Shown piece after piece: positions 26,817 through 35,873 of a stretch of DNA of 64,000 nucleotides (the first letter of the stretch is position 1; every line of letters starts with the position of its first letter). The stretch spans positions 248,001-312,000 of the forward strand of contig NZ_JABGCB010000002.1 of assembly GCF_013149295.1 (NCBI RefSeq). Reading direction: 5' to 3'. A program made the position numbers and the translations under genes. Under the pieces are notes generated by a model that was given only the letters and a program-made list of their open reading frames with translations, ran no database searches and was not told the origin of the DNA. This stretch comes from Novosphingobium sp. SG751A. GTDB taxonomy: Bacteria > Pseudomonadota > Alphaproteobacteria > Sphingomonadales > Sphingomonadaceae.

Positions 26817-28346
26817 ATGAATACGCTTCTGGAAGATTTCCGGGCAACGTTGCACAGCATCTGGCAACGCCGCTGGCTCGCGCTCGCTGTAGCGTGGGTG
26901 GTGTGCGTTCTGGGTTGGCTGGGCGTTTCGATGGTGCCCAACACCTATGAATCGCGCGCGCGCATCTTTGTTCAGCTCTACGATCCGCTGGCAACGCAGG
27001 TCGGCATCAACGACACCGACCGCAAGGCCGCTATCGACAAGGTGCGCGATTCGCTGACCGGCACGCTCAATCTGGAGCGCGTGATCCGCTCGACCCGTCT
27101 GGGCGAGAACATCACCACGCGCAAGCAGATGGACGGCGCCGTGGCGGGCCTTGGCAAGGCGATCAAGATCAACGCCGATCAGGACAATCTGTTCACGATC
27201 ACCGCGCGTTCGGCCTCGATGCGCTATTCCGATGGCGAAAACGCCCGCTTGTCGCGCGATGTCGTCCAGAAGCTGATCGACATTTTCCGCGAGGAGAACC
27301 AGAACGGCGGTCAGGGCGAAATGAAGCAGACGCTTCAATTCCTCGATCAGCAACTGGCCAATCGTCAGGGCGAGCTTCAGGCCGCCGAACAGCGCCGTCT
27401 GGCCTTTGAATCGCAGCATCCTGAACTGGCGCAGGGCGGCGTTTCGCTGATCCAGCGTCTGGAACAGAGCCGCGCTTCGATCCGTGGCCTGGATGCTGAC
27501 ATTGCCGCCGCGCAAAGCTCGCTTGCCGCCATTCAGGCGCAGGTGGCCAGCACGCCCCAGACCGTGGCCGTTTCGGGCCCCACTGGTGGCCTGCGTGGTC
27601 AGCTGGCTCAGGTTCAGTCGGATCTGGCGATGATGCGCGCTCGCGGGCTCACCGAAAACCACCCTGACGTGATCACCGCTCGCAACCAAATCGTCTCGCT
27701 GCGTCAGCAGATCAAGGCGGAAGGCAATTCGGGCGTGGCTTCGGGCACGCCGAACCCGGCCTACAGCTCGCTCGAATCGATCCGCGCCGAACGTCAGGCC
27801 AATCTGCAATCGCTGCAGGCCCGCCGTACGGCCGCCGAAGGCGAGATCGCCCAGATCACCTCGCAGCAGTTCACCAATCCCGAACTGATGCAGGAAGCGC
27901 AGAACATCAGCCGCGACTATGACGTGCTGAAGAGTCAGTATGACAAGATGCTGACTGACCGTGAAAACCTGCGCCTCAAGGGTCAGGTCGTCTCGGCCCG
28001 CGGCACCGCCAAGGTCGATGTGCTGGACCCGCCGGTTCTGCCCCGTGCGCCCACCGCGCCAAACCGTCCGCTGTTGCTGCTGATCGTTCTGGCTGGTGGC
28101 ATCGTGGCCGGCATTGGTGTGGCCTTCGCCGCCGGCGAACTCCAGTCGAGCTTCTCGACCACGAGCAAGCTGGAGCGTTCGACGGGTCTGCCGGTGCTGG
28201 GCGCCATTTCGCAGACGCTGACCGCCGAGGGCGTTGCCAGCAAGGCGCGCCGTACCCGCAACTTCTACGCTGCATCGGCGGCTCTGGGCGGCGTGTTTGC
28301 CCTGTTGCTGGCGATGGAATTCATCCAGCGCGGCACGATCGCCTGA
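26817..28346 (+). CDS. XrtA-system polysaccharide chain-length determinant (Wzz/GumC type)
   Basis: 509 residues. N-terminal Wzz domain with one TM helix (WLALAVAWVVCVLGWLGVSM), a long periplasmic coiled coil (residues ~160-400, rich in Gln/Glu/Ala with QLAQVQSDLAMMRARGLTENHPDV) and a C-terminal TM region (LLLLIVLAGGIVAGIGVAFAAG), plus a final hydrophobic segment near residues 485-503. It controls polymer length and bridges the export pore to the cytoplasmic kinase encoded next. ATG lies 15 bp after the lipoprotein stop. Confidence 0.93.
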   Translation: MNTLLEDFRATLHSIWQRRWLALAVAWVVCVLGWLGVSMVPNTYESRARIFVQLYDPLATQVGINDTDRKAAIDKVRDSLTGTLNLERVIRSTRLGENITTRKQMDGAVAGLGKAIKINADQDNLFTITARSASMRYSDGENARLSRDVVQKLIDIFREENQNGGQGEMKQTLQFLDQQLANRQGELQAAEQRRLAFESQHPELAQGGVSLIQRLEQSRASIRGLDADIAAAQSSLAAIQAQVASTPQTVAVSGPTGGLRGQLAQVQSDLAMMRARGLTENHPDVITARNQIVSLRQQIKAEGNSGVASGTPNPAYSSLESIRAERQANLQSLQARRTAAEGEIAQITSQQFTNPELMQEAQNISRDYDVLKSQYDKMLTDRENLRLKGQVVSARGTAKVDVLDPPVLPRAPTAPNRPLLLLIVLAGGIVAGIGVAFAAGELQSSFSTTSKLERSTGLPVLGAISQTLTAEGVASKARRTRNFYAASAALGGVFALLLAMEFIQRGTIA

Positions 28347-28356
28347 GGAGGATGAC

Positions 28357-29379
28357 ATGAACGAACCTCTCAAGAATCAGGACTTTCCGCAAAAGCCGGA
28401 AGAATCGCACAGCTCGCTGATCCAGCGCGCGATGCAGGCCTTCGATCGCGGCCAGTTCGTGCCGCCTTCGGGTCCGGCCGATCTGCTGCCGCCCTCGCTG
28501 ACGCCGCAGGCTCCGGCGCAGGCTTATGCTCCGGCGCCCATCGTGGCCCCGGTTGCGCCGCCGCCGATGTATGGCGAACAGGCCGCCCATACGCCCCAGT
28601 TCGCGCCCCAGCAGCCTGCCGTCGCGCCCGCTGCTCCGGCGCCCTCCTTCCATCGCATCAACCACCAGCGCCTCGCGCTGGAAGGTTTCGCGGTGCCGGG
28701 AGGCGCGGCCAATGCGCAGGTCGAGGAATTCCGCATCGTCAAGCGCCAGCTTCTCGAACAGGTCGAGGATCTGCGCCGTCAGGGCGCGGGCGTCGAGGCT
28801 CAGGCGATCCTTGTGACTTCGGCTTTGCCCGAGGAAGGCAAGACCTTTGTGGCGATCAACCTTGCCATGTCGATCGCGGCGGAAAAGGACAGCGAAGTCG
28901 TGCTGGTCGATCTCGACATGGCGCGCTCCTCGGTGCTTTCGACGCTGGGTCTGCCTTCTGGCCCCGGTCTGGTCGATGCGATTGCCGATCCGCGCATCGA
29001 CGTGCGCGATCTGGTGATCAAGACCGATCTGGGCGGGCTTTCGGTGTTGCCGGGCGGCCGTCCGACGGCTTCGGACTCCGAATATCTGGCCTCGGCCCGT
29101 GCCAAGGCGGTCATTGCCCGCCTTGTCGAAGGGCATCCCAACCGGGTGGTCGTGTTCGACACCCCGCCGGTTCTGGCCGCTGCTCTTGCGGTCGAGGTCG
29201 CCAAGCTGTCGGCCCAGACCGTGCTGGTGGTGAAGGCAGAAAAGACCTCAGGCAGCGCGGTACAGGATGCCGCGGGCCTGTTGTCGGCGGGCTGTCCCAA
29301 TGTGCAGGCGCTGCTCAACGGGGTGCAATTCAGCCCCAGCGGCCGTCGCTTCGGCACCTATCACAACTATCGCGGGTAA
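28357..29379 (+). CDS. XrtA-associated tyrosine autokinase (BY-kinase/CpsD type)
   Basis: 340 residues from ATG 28357 after a GAGGAGG ribosome site. A proline/alanine-rich N-terminal linker (residues ~30-100) leads to a BY-kinase domain: Walker A ALPEEGKTFVAINLA, Walker A' VVLVDLDMARSSV and Walker B VVVFDTPPVLAAA. The C-terminal end (GTYHNYRG) has just two tyrosines, fewer than the classic Tyr cluster. Lacking TM segments, it must act with the separate chain-length membrane protein. Regulates polysaccharide assembly by cycling phosphorylation. Confidence 0.92.
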   Translation: MNEPLKNQDFPQKPEESHSSLIQRAMQAFDRGQFVPPSGPADLLPPSLTPQAPAQAYAPAPIVAPVAPPPMYGEQAAHTPQFAPQQPAVAPAAPAPSFHRINHQRLALEGFAVPGGAANAQVEEFRIVKRQLLEQVEDLRRQGAGVEAQAILVTSALPEEGKTFVAINLAMSIAAEKDSEVVLVDLDMARSSVLSTLGLPSGPGLVDAIADPRIDVRDLVIKTDLGGLSVLPGGRPTASDSEYLASARAKAVIARLVEGHPNRVVVFDTPPVLAAALAVEVAKLSAQTVLVVKAEKTSGSAVQDAAGLLSAGCPNVQALLNGVQFSPSGRRFGTYHNYRG

Positions 29380-29384
29380 AGATT

Positions 29385-31415
29385 ATGCGGGCGATGCCTC
29401 ATCGGATTTCTGTTCTGGCTCTGGGCGTGGTGCTTGCGGCTTTGCCGCAGGTGGCCGCCGCCCAGCCCCGCCAGACTGCCGCCCAGACACAGGGTCTGAA
29501 CGATGCGGCGATGCAGGCCATCGCCCCCAATCTTGCCGATAATACTATCCAGACCACCGACAACAGTCGTGACAATGGCGCGCAGGGCGTGGTCCAGCAG
29601 GATGAGGCGATCGGGGCCAATCCCTATACGCCTTTCTCCTATGACAATGACGTAACCTATACGCAGGCCGATGGTTTGCGCACCAGCAACACCAACCGCC
29701 GCGAAACCCCCGCGGACCGCGCGGGCCGCTATTACGGCGCGGCCTACAGCAGCGGCGATCTGGCCTCGGCGGCCTATTCGGACGACGATTATAATTCGAC
29801 CCGCGGCAAGACCACGATGAAGCCGCGTCGTCTTGGCGTGTTCGATCAGGGCACGGTGGACAAGCGCCGTCTGGCGATCCGCCCCTATATCGAGGCCGCA
29901 CAGGTGGTGCAGGCCAACCTCGGCTCGCGCAGCGGCCTTGCCTATAATGACGATGTCGTCACCTATTCAACATTGGCGGCGGGCGCGGACGCGACGATCA
30001 ACGGACGCAACAATCAGGGCGTGATTTCCGCCCGTTACGAGCGCCGCTTCACCTGGAACCGCAAGAGCAACACCGATGGCGTGACCGGCATTGCGCGCAT
30101 GTCCTCCTCGATCGTGCCCAATGCGCTGCGCGTCGATTACGGCGGCTTTGCCAATCGCACTTATGTGACCGAAACCGGCGCGGCCTTTGGCTCCAGCGCG
30201 GTGGGGGCGGATTCGCTGACTCAGGTTTACTCGGTCTATGCCGGGCCGACCCTTGCCACGCAAAAGGGCGATGTGGCCGTGACCGCGCATTATCATGCCG
30301 GTTACACTGCGCTCAATTCGCAGGGCAATGTCAACGCCAACGGCGTTTCGGCGGGTGTTGACCGGCTGGACCATTCGACCGTGCAGGAAGGCCGCATTGC
30401 CATCGGCAACCGTCCGGGCGAGGGGCTTCCCGTTGGTCTTGGCGTGGACGCGGGCATCTATCAGGAAGACGTATCGAACCTGACCCAGCGTGTCAGCGAC
30501 AAGCATGTGCGCGGTTCGGTGACGATCCCGGTGGCCGAAGACGTGTCGCTGGTGGGCGGCGCAGGCTATGAACATGTGCGGGTTTCGGCGCGCAACGCCA
30601 AATTTGACAGCGCGGGCAATGTCATTGTCGATGCCAATGGCCGCTATGTCACCGATTATTCGCAGGGCCGCCAGATCGCCTTCGACACCGAGGGCCTGAT
30701 CTGGGACGCGGGCGTGGTATGGCGCCCCAGCCGCCGCACCAACATGGAGTTCCATGTCGGCGAACGCTATGGCCGTCTGGGCGGCTATGGTTTCATCAAT
30801 TATCAGCCCGACGATCACTCCAGCTTCAATCTGGTGGTCTATCAGGGCGTGACGGGCTTTGGCGGGGCGTTGACCAATTCGCTCTTCAACCTGCCCACGC
30901 AATTTTCGACGGTGCGCGATGCGATCACCGGCAATCTGTCGAGCTGCGTTGCGGCGGCGACTTCGGGCAATTGCCTTGCCGGCTCCATCGGTTCGGTCAA
31001 CTCGACGGTCTATCGCGGCAATGGCTTCTCGGCCGGCTATTCGTTTGACCGCAGCCGTCTGCGCGGCGGCATCGGCTTTGGCTATGAGCGCCGCCAGTAC
31101 ATCACGGCCCCCAACACCATTCTGGCCAATATCAACGGCAAGGTGGACCAGTATTACTGGGTCTCGACCTATCTGGGCTATCACGTGACTCCGCGTTCGA
31201 CCTTTGGCGCCACGCTGGACGGGTATAAATATATCAGCGGGCTCAACACCGCGCAGGGCGACATCAACGCCATTCGCGCCGTGGGCCTTTATCAGTATTA
31301 CATGTCGCGCCATCTGACGGCGACCGCATCCTTGGCTTTGGACGGAATTACCCGCGAAAAGGCCGATGACCTGTGGAGCACGGCGGCCGCGCTTGGTATG
31401 CGTTACACCTTCTGA
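29385..31415 (+). CDS. Outer-membrane beta-barrel protein of the XrtA polysaccharide locus
   Basis: 676 residues with a signal peptide (LALGVVLAALPQVAAAQ); ATG at 29385, or 29394 three codons in. After a ~120-residue polar region (GARYYGAAYSS-like, RGKTTMKPRRLGVFDQG) the rest alternates hydrophobic and polar residues as beta-strands, with the signature outer-membrane end AAALGMRYTF (C-terminal Phe). Homologues sit at this point in many XrtA loci. It may be a secretion or anchoring barrel; exact role unknown. Confidence 0.85.
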   Translation: MRAMPHRISVLALGVVLAALPQVAAAQPRQTAAQTQGLNDAAMQAIAPNLADNTIQTTDNSRDNGAQGVVQQDEAIGANPYTPFSYDNDVTYTQADGLRTSNTNRRETPADRAGRYYGAAYSSGDLASAAYSDDDYNSTRGKTTMKPRRLGVFDQGTVDKRRLAIRPYIEAAQVVQANLGSRSGLAYNDDVVTYSTLAAGADATINGRNNQGVISARYERRFTWNRKSNTDGVTGIARMSSSIVPNALRVDYGGFANRTYVTETGAAFGSSAVGADSLTQVYSVYAGPTLATQKGDVAVTAHYHAGYTALNSQGNVNANGVSAGVDRLDHSTVQEGRIAIGNRPGEGLPVGLGVDAGIYQEDVSNLTQRVSDKHVRGSVTIPVAEDVSLVGGAGYEHVRVSARNAKFDSAGNVIVDANGRYVTDYSQGRQIAFDTEGLIWDAGVVWRPSRRTNMEFHVGERYGRLGGYGFINYQPDDHSSFNLVVYQGVTGFGGALTNSLFNLPTQFSTVRDAITGNLSSCVAAATSGNCLAGSIGSVNSTVYRGNGFSAGYSFDRSRLRGGIGFGYERRQYITAPNTILANINGKVDQYYWVSTYLGYHVTPRSTFGATLDGYKYISGLNTAQGDINAIRAVGLYQYYMSRHLTATASLALDGITREKADDLWSTAAALGMRYTF

Positions 31416-31435
31416 TCCCATTGGGGAGAGCAAGA

Positions 31436-32632
31436 ATGTTCGATAATTTCTATGGTTTCACCGGGCGCCCGTTTCAGCTCACCCCCGATCCGGCGTTTTA
31501 TTTCGAGAGCCTGACCCATCGCAAGGCTTTGTCCTATCTGGGCTATGGTCTGGCGCAGGGCGAAGGCTTCATTGTCATCACCGGCGAGGTGGGCGCGGGC
31601 AAATCGACGCTGGTGGCCCATCTGATGGCCACCATCGACCGCAACCGGCTGACCGCGGCGCAGATCGTCACCAGCCGTCTGGACAGCGGCGAACTGGTCC
31701 ATGTCGTGGCGCAGGCCTTTGGGCTGAGCGTGCCGGGGCAGGACAAGGCCAGCGCACTGGGCGCGATCGAAAAATTCCTGCATGACGAGGCCCGTGCGGG
31801 CCGCCGCTGTCTGCTGGTGGTGGACGAATCGCAGAATCTTGCGCTGGGCGCGCTCGAAGAATTGCGCATGTTGTCCAATTTCCAATTGGGCAGCCACCCG
31901 CTGCTGCAAATCCTGCTGCTGGGCCAGCCCGAATTCCGCGACAGCCTGCAGGGCCACCCCGGCCTTGAACAATTGCGCCAGCGCGTGATCGCGGCCCATC
32001 ACCTCGACGCGATGGAGCCGGGCGAAATGGAGCCCTATATCATGCACCGGCTGCGTCTGGTGGGCTGGAACGGTAATCCGCAATTCGATCCGCGCGTCTT
32101 TGCCGAACTTTACACCGCCACGGGCGGTGTGCCGCGCCGGATCAACCAGATCGTCAACCGCCTGCTGATCCTTGGCGCGGTGGAACAGCGCCAGCATATC
32201 GACGGCGTGATGCTGGCGCAGGTGCTGGCCGAACTGACGGCGGATGGCGGTTTGCAGATCGCCCCCGCGCCCAGCCAGCCTACGCCGGCCACGGCCGCCG
32301 CGCAGGGGCTGACGCTGCCCACATCGGCGCAGCCGCAGGCCATTCCGGCGCAGTTTGCTGCTGAGGGCCTGACCCAGCTTCAGGCCGCTCTGGCCCAGCG
32401 CGACAGCCAGATTGCCGAATTGCAGCAGGCCGTGATCGAACTGGCCAATCAGGGCGACACCTCGGGGCTGGAAGGCGCGGATGCCGCGCATAAGGCCGCC
32501 ATCGAGGTGATGCAGGAACGTCTGGCCAAGCTGGAAAGCCGGTTGATCGAGCAGGACCGCACGATCCGCCACACGTTGACCATGCTGATCGAATGGATCG
32601 AGCGCGACGAGGCGCAGCGCGTCGCCGCCTGA
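31436..32632 (+). CDS. XrtA-associated AAA ATPase (ExeA-like)
   Basis: 398 residues from ATG 31436 (MFDNFYGFTGRPFQLTPDP), a typical ExeA/GspA-like start. Walker A GEVGAGKSTLVAHL, Walker B CLLVVDESQNLA, sensor region QILLLGQPEFRD, and a lid with TGGVPRRINQIVNRLL. The last ~120 residues are an Ala/Gln linker and a coiled coil (QLQAALAQRDSQIAELQQAV). Probably powers or gates assembly of the export machinery from the cytoplasmic face. 20 bp separate it from the barrel gene. Confidence 0.92.
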   Translation: MFDNFYGFTGRPFQLTPDPAFYFESLTHRKALSYLGYGLAQGEGFIVITGEVGAGKSTLVAHLMATIDRNRLTAAQIVTSRLDSGELVHVVAQAFGLSVPGQDKASALGAIEKFLHDEARAGRRCLLVVDESQNLALGALEELRMLSNFQLGSHPLLQILLLGQPEFRDSLQGHPGLEQLRQRVIAAHHLDAMEPGEMEPYIMHRLRLVGWNGNPQFDPRVFAELYTATGGVPRRINQIVNRLLILGAVEQRQHIDGVMLAQVLAELTADGGLQIAPAPSQPTPATAAAQGLTLPTSAQPQAIPAQFAAEGLTQLQAALAQRDSQIAELQQAVIELANQGDTSGLEGADAAHKAAIEVMQERLAKLESRLIEQDRTIRHTLTMLIEWIERDEAQRVAA

Positions 32633-32658
32633 TCCCCTTCTCGCCGGGAGACAGATGT

Positions 32659-33549
32659 ATGGTGGCCGCAACGCCGCTGGTAAAGGCCCGCTTGGTCAAC
32701 GCGTTTTCGGTCGATGTTGAGGATTGGTTTCAGGTCGGCGCCTTTGAAAAGGTGATCGACCCAGCCGATTGGGACAGTCTGGCCTGCCGGGTTGATGTCA
32801 ATACCAACCGCCTGCTCGATATGTGCGCGGATCTTGGCGTGAAGGCCACGTTCTTCACATTGGGCTGGGTGGCTGCGCGCCACCCGGCGTTGATGCGGCG
32901 GATCGTGGAGCAGGGGCATGAGCTGGCCAGCCATGGCTGGGCCCATGCCCGCGTGTTCACGATGGACGGCGCCGGTTTTGCCCGCGACATTGGCGATGCG
33001 CGCAAGGCGCTGGAGGATGCCTCGGGCGCGCGCGTCATCGGCTATCGCGCGCCCAGCTTCTCCATCGACACACGCACCCCATGGGCACACGAAATTCTGG
33101 CCAGCCAAGGCTATCTCTATTCCAGCAGCGTGGCCCCGATTGCCCATGACCATTATGGCTGGCGGCAGGCCCCGCGTTTCGCGTTCCGCCCGGTGGCGGG
33201 GGCCGATCTGATCGAGATCCCGGTCACCACGGTCGAGGCGATGGGGCGACGTATGGCGGCGGGCGGTGGCGGCTTTTTCCGCGTGCTGCCCTATGCCTTC
33301 AGTCAATGGGCGATGCGCCGCGTCAATGAACAAGACGAACGCCCGATCATCTTTTACTTTCACCCGTGGGAAGTGGACACAGATCAGCCCCGCGTTGCCA
33401 ATGCTCCGCTGAAAAGTCGCCTGCGTCATTATACAAATATTGACGGAATGGAGGCTAAGTTACAGCGAATGCTCAAAGAATTCGCATGGGGGCGTATGGA
33501 CAACGTGGCGGCAACCGAAGCTTTGCGGGTGGTGGAGTTCGAGCGGTGA
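32659..33549 (+). CDS. XrtA-system polysaccharide deacetylase
   Basis: 296 residues from ATG 32659. NodB-type carbohydrate esterase family 4: FSVDVEDWFQ (catalytic Asp and metal Asp), ATFFTLGWVAARHP, ELASHGWAHARV (metal histidines), GYRAPSFSI, and FYFHPWEVD (final His). Removes N-acetyl groups from the polysaccharide, most likely at the periplasmic side, though no signal peptide is visible. It overlaps the next gene by GTGA. Confidence 0.92.
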   Translation: MVAATPLVKARLVNAFSVDVEDWFQVGAFEKVIDPADWDSLACRVDVNTNRLLDMCADLGVKATFFTLGWVAARHPALMRRIVEQGHELASHGWAHARVFTMDGAGFARDIGDARKALEDASGARVIGYRAPSFSIDTRTPWAHEILASQGYLYSSSVAPIAHDHYGWRQAPRFAFRPVAGADLIEIPVTTVEAMGRRMAAGGGGFFRVLPYAFSQWAMRRVNEQDERPIIFYFHPWEVDTDQPRVANAPLKSRLRHYTNIDGMEAKLQRMLKEFAWGRMDNVAATEALRVVEFER

Positions 33550-34625
33550 ACGCGCCCTTTCGTATTGATGTGGATCTGCGCGTGGGGCTGGTCGATCTGA
33601 ATGCCCCGGACGCGGTGCGCTCGATCGAGGCTTTTCTGGCCGTGCATCCCGATGCCACGCCTTTCCACCGCCCCGTCTGGTTGCAGGCCGTGGCGCGTGG
33701 CACAGGCAATGATGCGCTGGCGCTGGCGCTGACCCGCTGCGGCGTGGTCGAGGGCTATCTGCCGCTGACGCAGGTGCATTCCCCGATCTTTGGCCGGGTG
33801 CTGGCGTCGAGCGGCTTTGCCGTGGGTGGGGGCGTGCTGGTTGCGCCCGATGTAGATCCTGCGCCTCTGTTCGCGGCGGTGGAGGAACTGGCGCTGCGTC
33901 GGTCCAGCCCGTCCGTCGAATTGCGCGGCGGGCCGCTGCCCGAAACCCGCAAGGGCTGGGCGATCAAGCGCGAGAGCCATTGCGGCTTCATCCGCCCGCT
34001 GGCCGAAAGCGACGAGGCAGAACTGACCGCCATCCCGCGCAAGCAGCGCGCCGAGGTGCGCAAGAGCCTTGCGGGCGACCTGACCGTGGAAACCGGCAAT
34101 GGCCCCGCCAGCCGCTTGGCCCATTACGGCGTCTATGCGCAAAGCGTGCGCAATCTGGGCACGCCGGTTTTTCCGCGCGCGCTGTTCGATGCGGTGCTGG
34201 ACCTCTTTGGCGATGATGCCGATATTCTGACCATCCGCCACGATGGCGCCCCGGTGGCCAGCGTGCTGTCGGTCTATCACAAGGGCGCGGTCATGCCTTA
34301 TTGGGGCGGCGGCACGTGGGACGCGCGGCGGCTGCGGGCCAATGACCGTATGTATTACGAGCTGATGCTGCATGCCCGCCGCCGGGGATGCACCCATTTC
34401 GATTTCGGGCGCAGCAAGACGAACAGCGGCGCCTATGATTTCAAGCGCAACTGGGGCTTTGATCCGCAGCCGCTTTCCTATGGCGTATGGACCGCGCCGG
34501 GCGCGCCCAAACGCGATGCCGATCCCACCAGCGCGACCCATTCGCGCCGGATCGACCTGTGGAAGAAGCTGCCCTTGCCGGTGGCCAATCTGATCGGGCC
34601 ATGGATTGCGCGGGGGCTGGGATAG
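33546..34625 (+). CDS. FemAB-family XrtA/PEP-CTERM system-associated protein
   Basis: 359 residues with a GTG start (33546) overlapping the deacetylase stop. Tandem GNAT-like FemAB fold: FHRPVWLQAVARGTGNDALA, PRKQRAEVRKSL basic segment, LSVYHKGAVMPYWGGGTWDARR and HFDFGRSKTNSGAYDFKRNWGF near the end. FemAB proteins add amino acids from aminoacyl-tRNA to peptidoglycan; in XrtA loci they may aminoacylate the polymer or lipid carrier (inference). A second FemAB/GNAT gene of the locus is at 21999. Confidence 0.9.
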   Translation: MNAPFRIDVDLRVGLVDLNAPDAVRSIEAFLAVHPDATPFHRPVWLQAVARGTGNDALALALTRCGVVEGYLPLTQVHSPIFGRVLASSGFAVGGGVLVAPDVDPAPLFAAVEELALRRSSPSVELRGGPLPETRKGWAIKRESHCGFIRPLAESDEAELTAIPRKQRAEVRKSLAGDLTVETGNGPASRLAHYGVYAQSVRNLGTPVFPRALFDAVLDLFGDDADILTIRHDGAPVASVLSVYHKGAVMPYWGGGTWDARRLRANDRMYYELMLHARRRGCTHFDFGRSKTNSGAYDFKRNWGFDPQPLSYGVWTAPGAPKRDADPTSATHSRRIDLWKKLPLPVANLIGPWIARGLG

Positions 34626-34637
34626 GGGAAGGCTGGA

Positions 34638-35873
34638 ATGAGCACGGAAATCCTCTTTCTTTCGCATCGGATCCCTTTCCCGCCCAACAGGGGCGACAAG
34701 ATCCGCTCGCACCATATCCTGCGCCGTCTGGCGCGGATGGCGCCGCTGCATGTGGGCTGTTTTGCCGACGATCACGCCGATCTGGCCGAAGAGGTCGAAC
34801 TGGCCTCGCTGGCCCATTCCTATCGTCTGGCGCGCCGGACCAAGCCTCTGGTGCTGGCCGGGTTTCAGGCGCTCAAACAAGGTAAGCCGATCAGCCTGAC
34901 CGCTTTTCGCGATGCCAGCATGGCCAATTATGTGCGCGAAAAGCTGGCCAGTGGGCGGATCGGCACGATCTACGTGTTTTCGAGCCAGATGGGCCAATAT
35001 GTGCCCGATGATTTCGCGGGGCGGGTCATCATGGATTTCGTCGATGTCGATTCGGCCAAATTCGACGCCTATGCGGAAAAATCACGTGGGCCGATGGGCT
35101 GGGTCAATGGCCGCGAGGGGCGGTTGCTGGCCGCCGAGGAAGCCCGCCTTGCCGCCCGCGCCGATTTCAACCTGCTGATCAGCCGGGCCGAGGCGGATCT
35201 TTTTGCCCAAAGGCTGGGCGCGCTGGCGCGTCAGGTGCGGATCGAGGTTTTGGGCAATGGTATCGATTCGGAATATTTCGATCCTTTGCAGGTCGGCCCG
35301 GAATGCCGGATGGCCACGATGCCGGGGCCGCGCCTGATCTTTACCGGCCAGATGGATTATCAACCCAATGTGGCCGCCGCCATTCGCGCGGCGCGCCATA
35401 TCCTGCCCCAGGTGCGCCAGCGCCATCCCGGCGCCACATTCCACATCGTGGGCCGCAGCCCGACCGATGCGGTCAAGGCGTTGAGCAGTGTTCCGGGCGT
35501 GCATGTCTGGGGCCGGGTGGATGACATTCGCCCATGGCTCAAGGCGGCGGATATGGCGCTGGTGCCGCTCGACATTGCGCGCGGGGTTCAGAACAAGGTG
35601 CTTGAGGCCATGGCAATGGAATTGCCGGTGGTGCTGACCAGCGCGGCGGCCAATGGCATCAACGCGGTGGCGGGCCATCATTTCGCCGTGGCCGACAGCG
35701 ACGAGGCGCTCATCGCGCTGGTCAATAATCTGGCTGACAGGCCGCAGGCGGGCAAGGCGATGGGCATTGATGCGCGCCGCCTTGTGGTCGAACGGGCCAG
35801 TTGGCAAAGCACGCTGGCGCCGCTGGCCGATATGCTCTCGGCGCCGTTGCGCAAGTGGCGCGATGCGGCGTGA
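34638..35873 (+). CDS. XrtA/PEP-CTERM system glycosyltransferase (GT4 type, TIGR03087-like)
   Basis: 411 residues. The N-terminus ILFLSHRIPFPPNRGDKIRS is the family's signature; the C-terminal Rossmann half has LIFTGQMDYQPNVAAAIRAA, FHIVGRSPTDAVKAL and the nucleotide-sugar-binding VPLDIARGVQNKVLEAMAME. A retaining GT-B enzyme adding a sugar during repeat-unit synthesis; donor and acceptor unknown. It overlaps exosortase by GTGA. Confidence 0.93.
   Translation: MSTEILFLSHRIPFPPNRGDKIRSHHILRRLARMAPLHVGCFADDHADLAEEVELASLAHSYRLARRTKPLVLAGFQALKQGKPISLTAFRDASMANYVREKLASGRIGTIYVFSSQMGQYVPDDFAGRVIMDFVDVDSAKFDAYAEKSRGPMGWVNGREGRLLAAEEARLAARADFNLLISRAEADLFAQRLGALARQVRIEVLGNGIDSEYFDPLQVGPECRMATMPGPRLIFTGQMDYQPNVAAAIRAARHILPQVRQRHPGATFHIVGRSPTDAVKALSSVPGVHVWGRVDDIRPWLKAADMALVPLDIARGVQNKVLEAMAMELPVVLTSAAANGINAVAGHHFAVADSDEALIALVNNLADRPQAGKAMGIDARRLVVERASWQSTLAPLADMLSAPLRKWRDAA

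Noticed and set aside
25968..28373. 801-codon minus-strand open frame across the export lipoprotein and chain-length genes
   Set aside because: Crosses two well-supported genes and the gap between them; low-complexity Gln/Arg/His composition.
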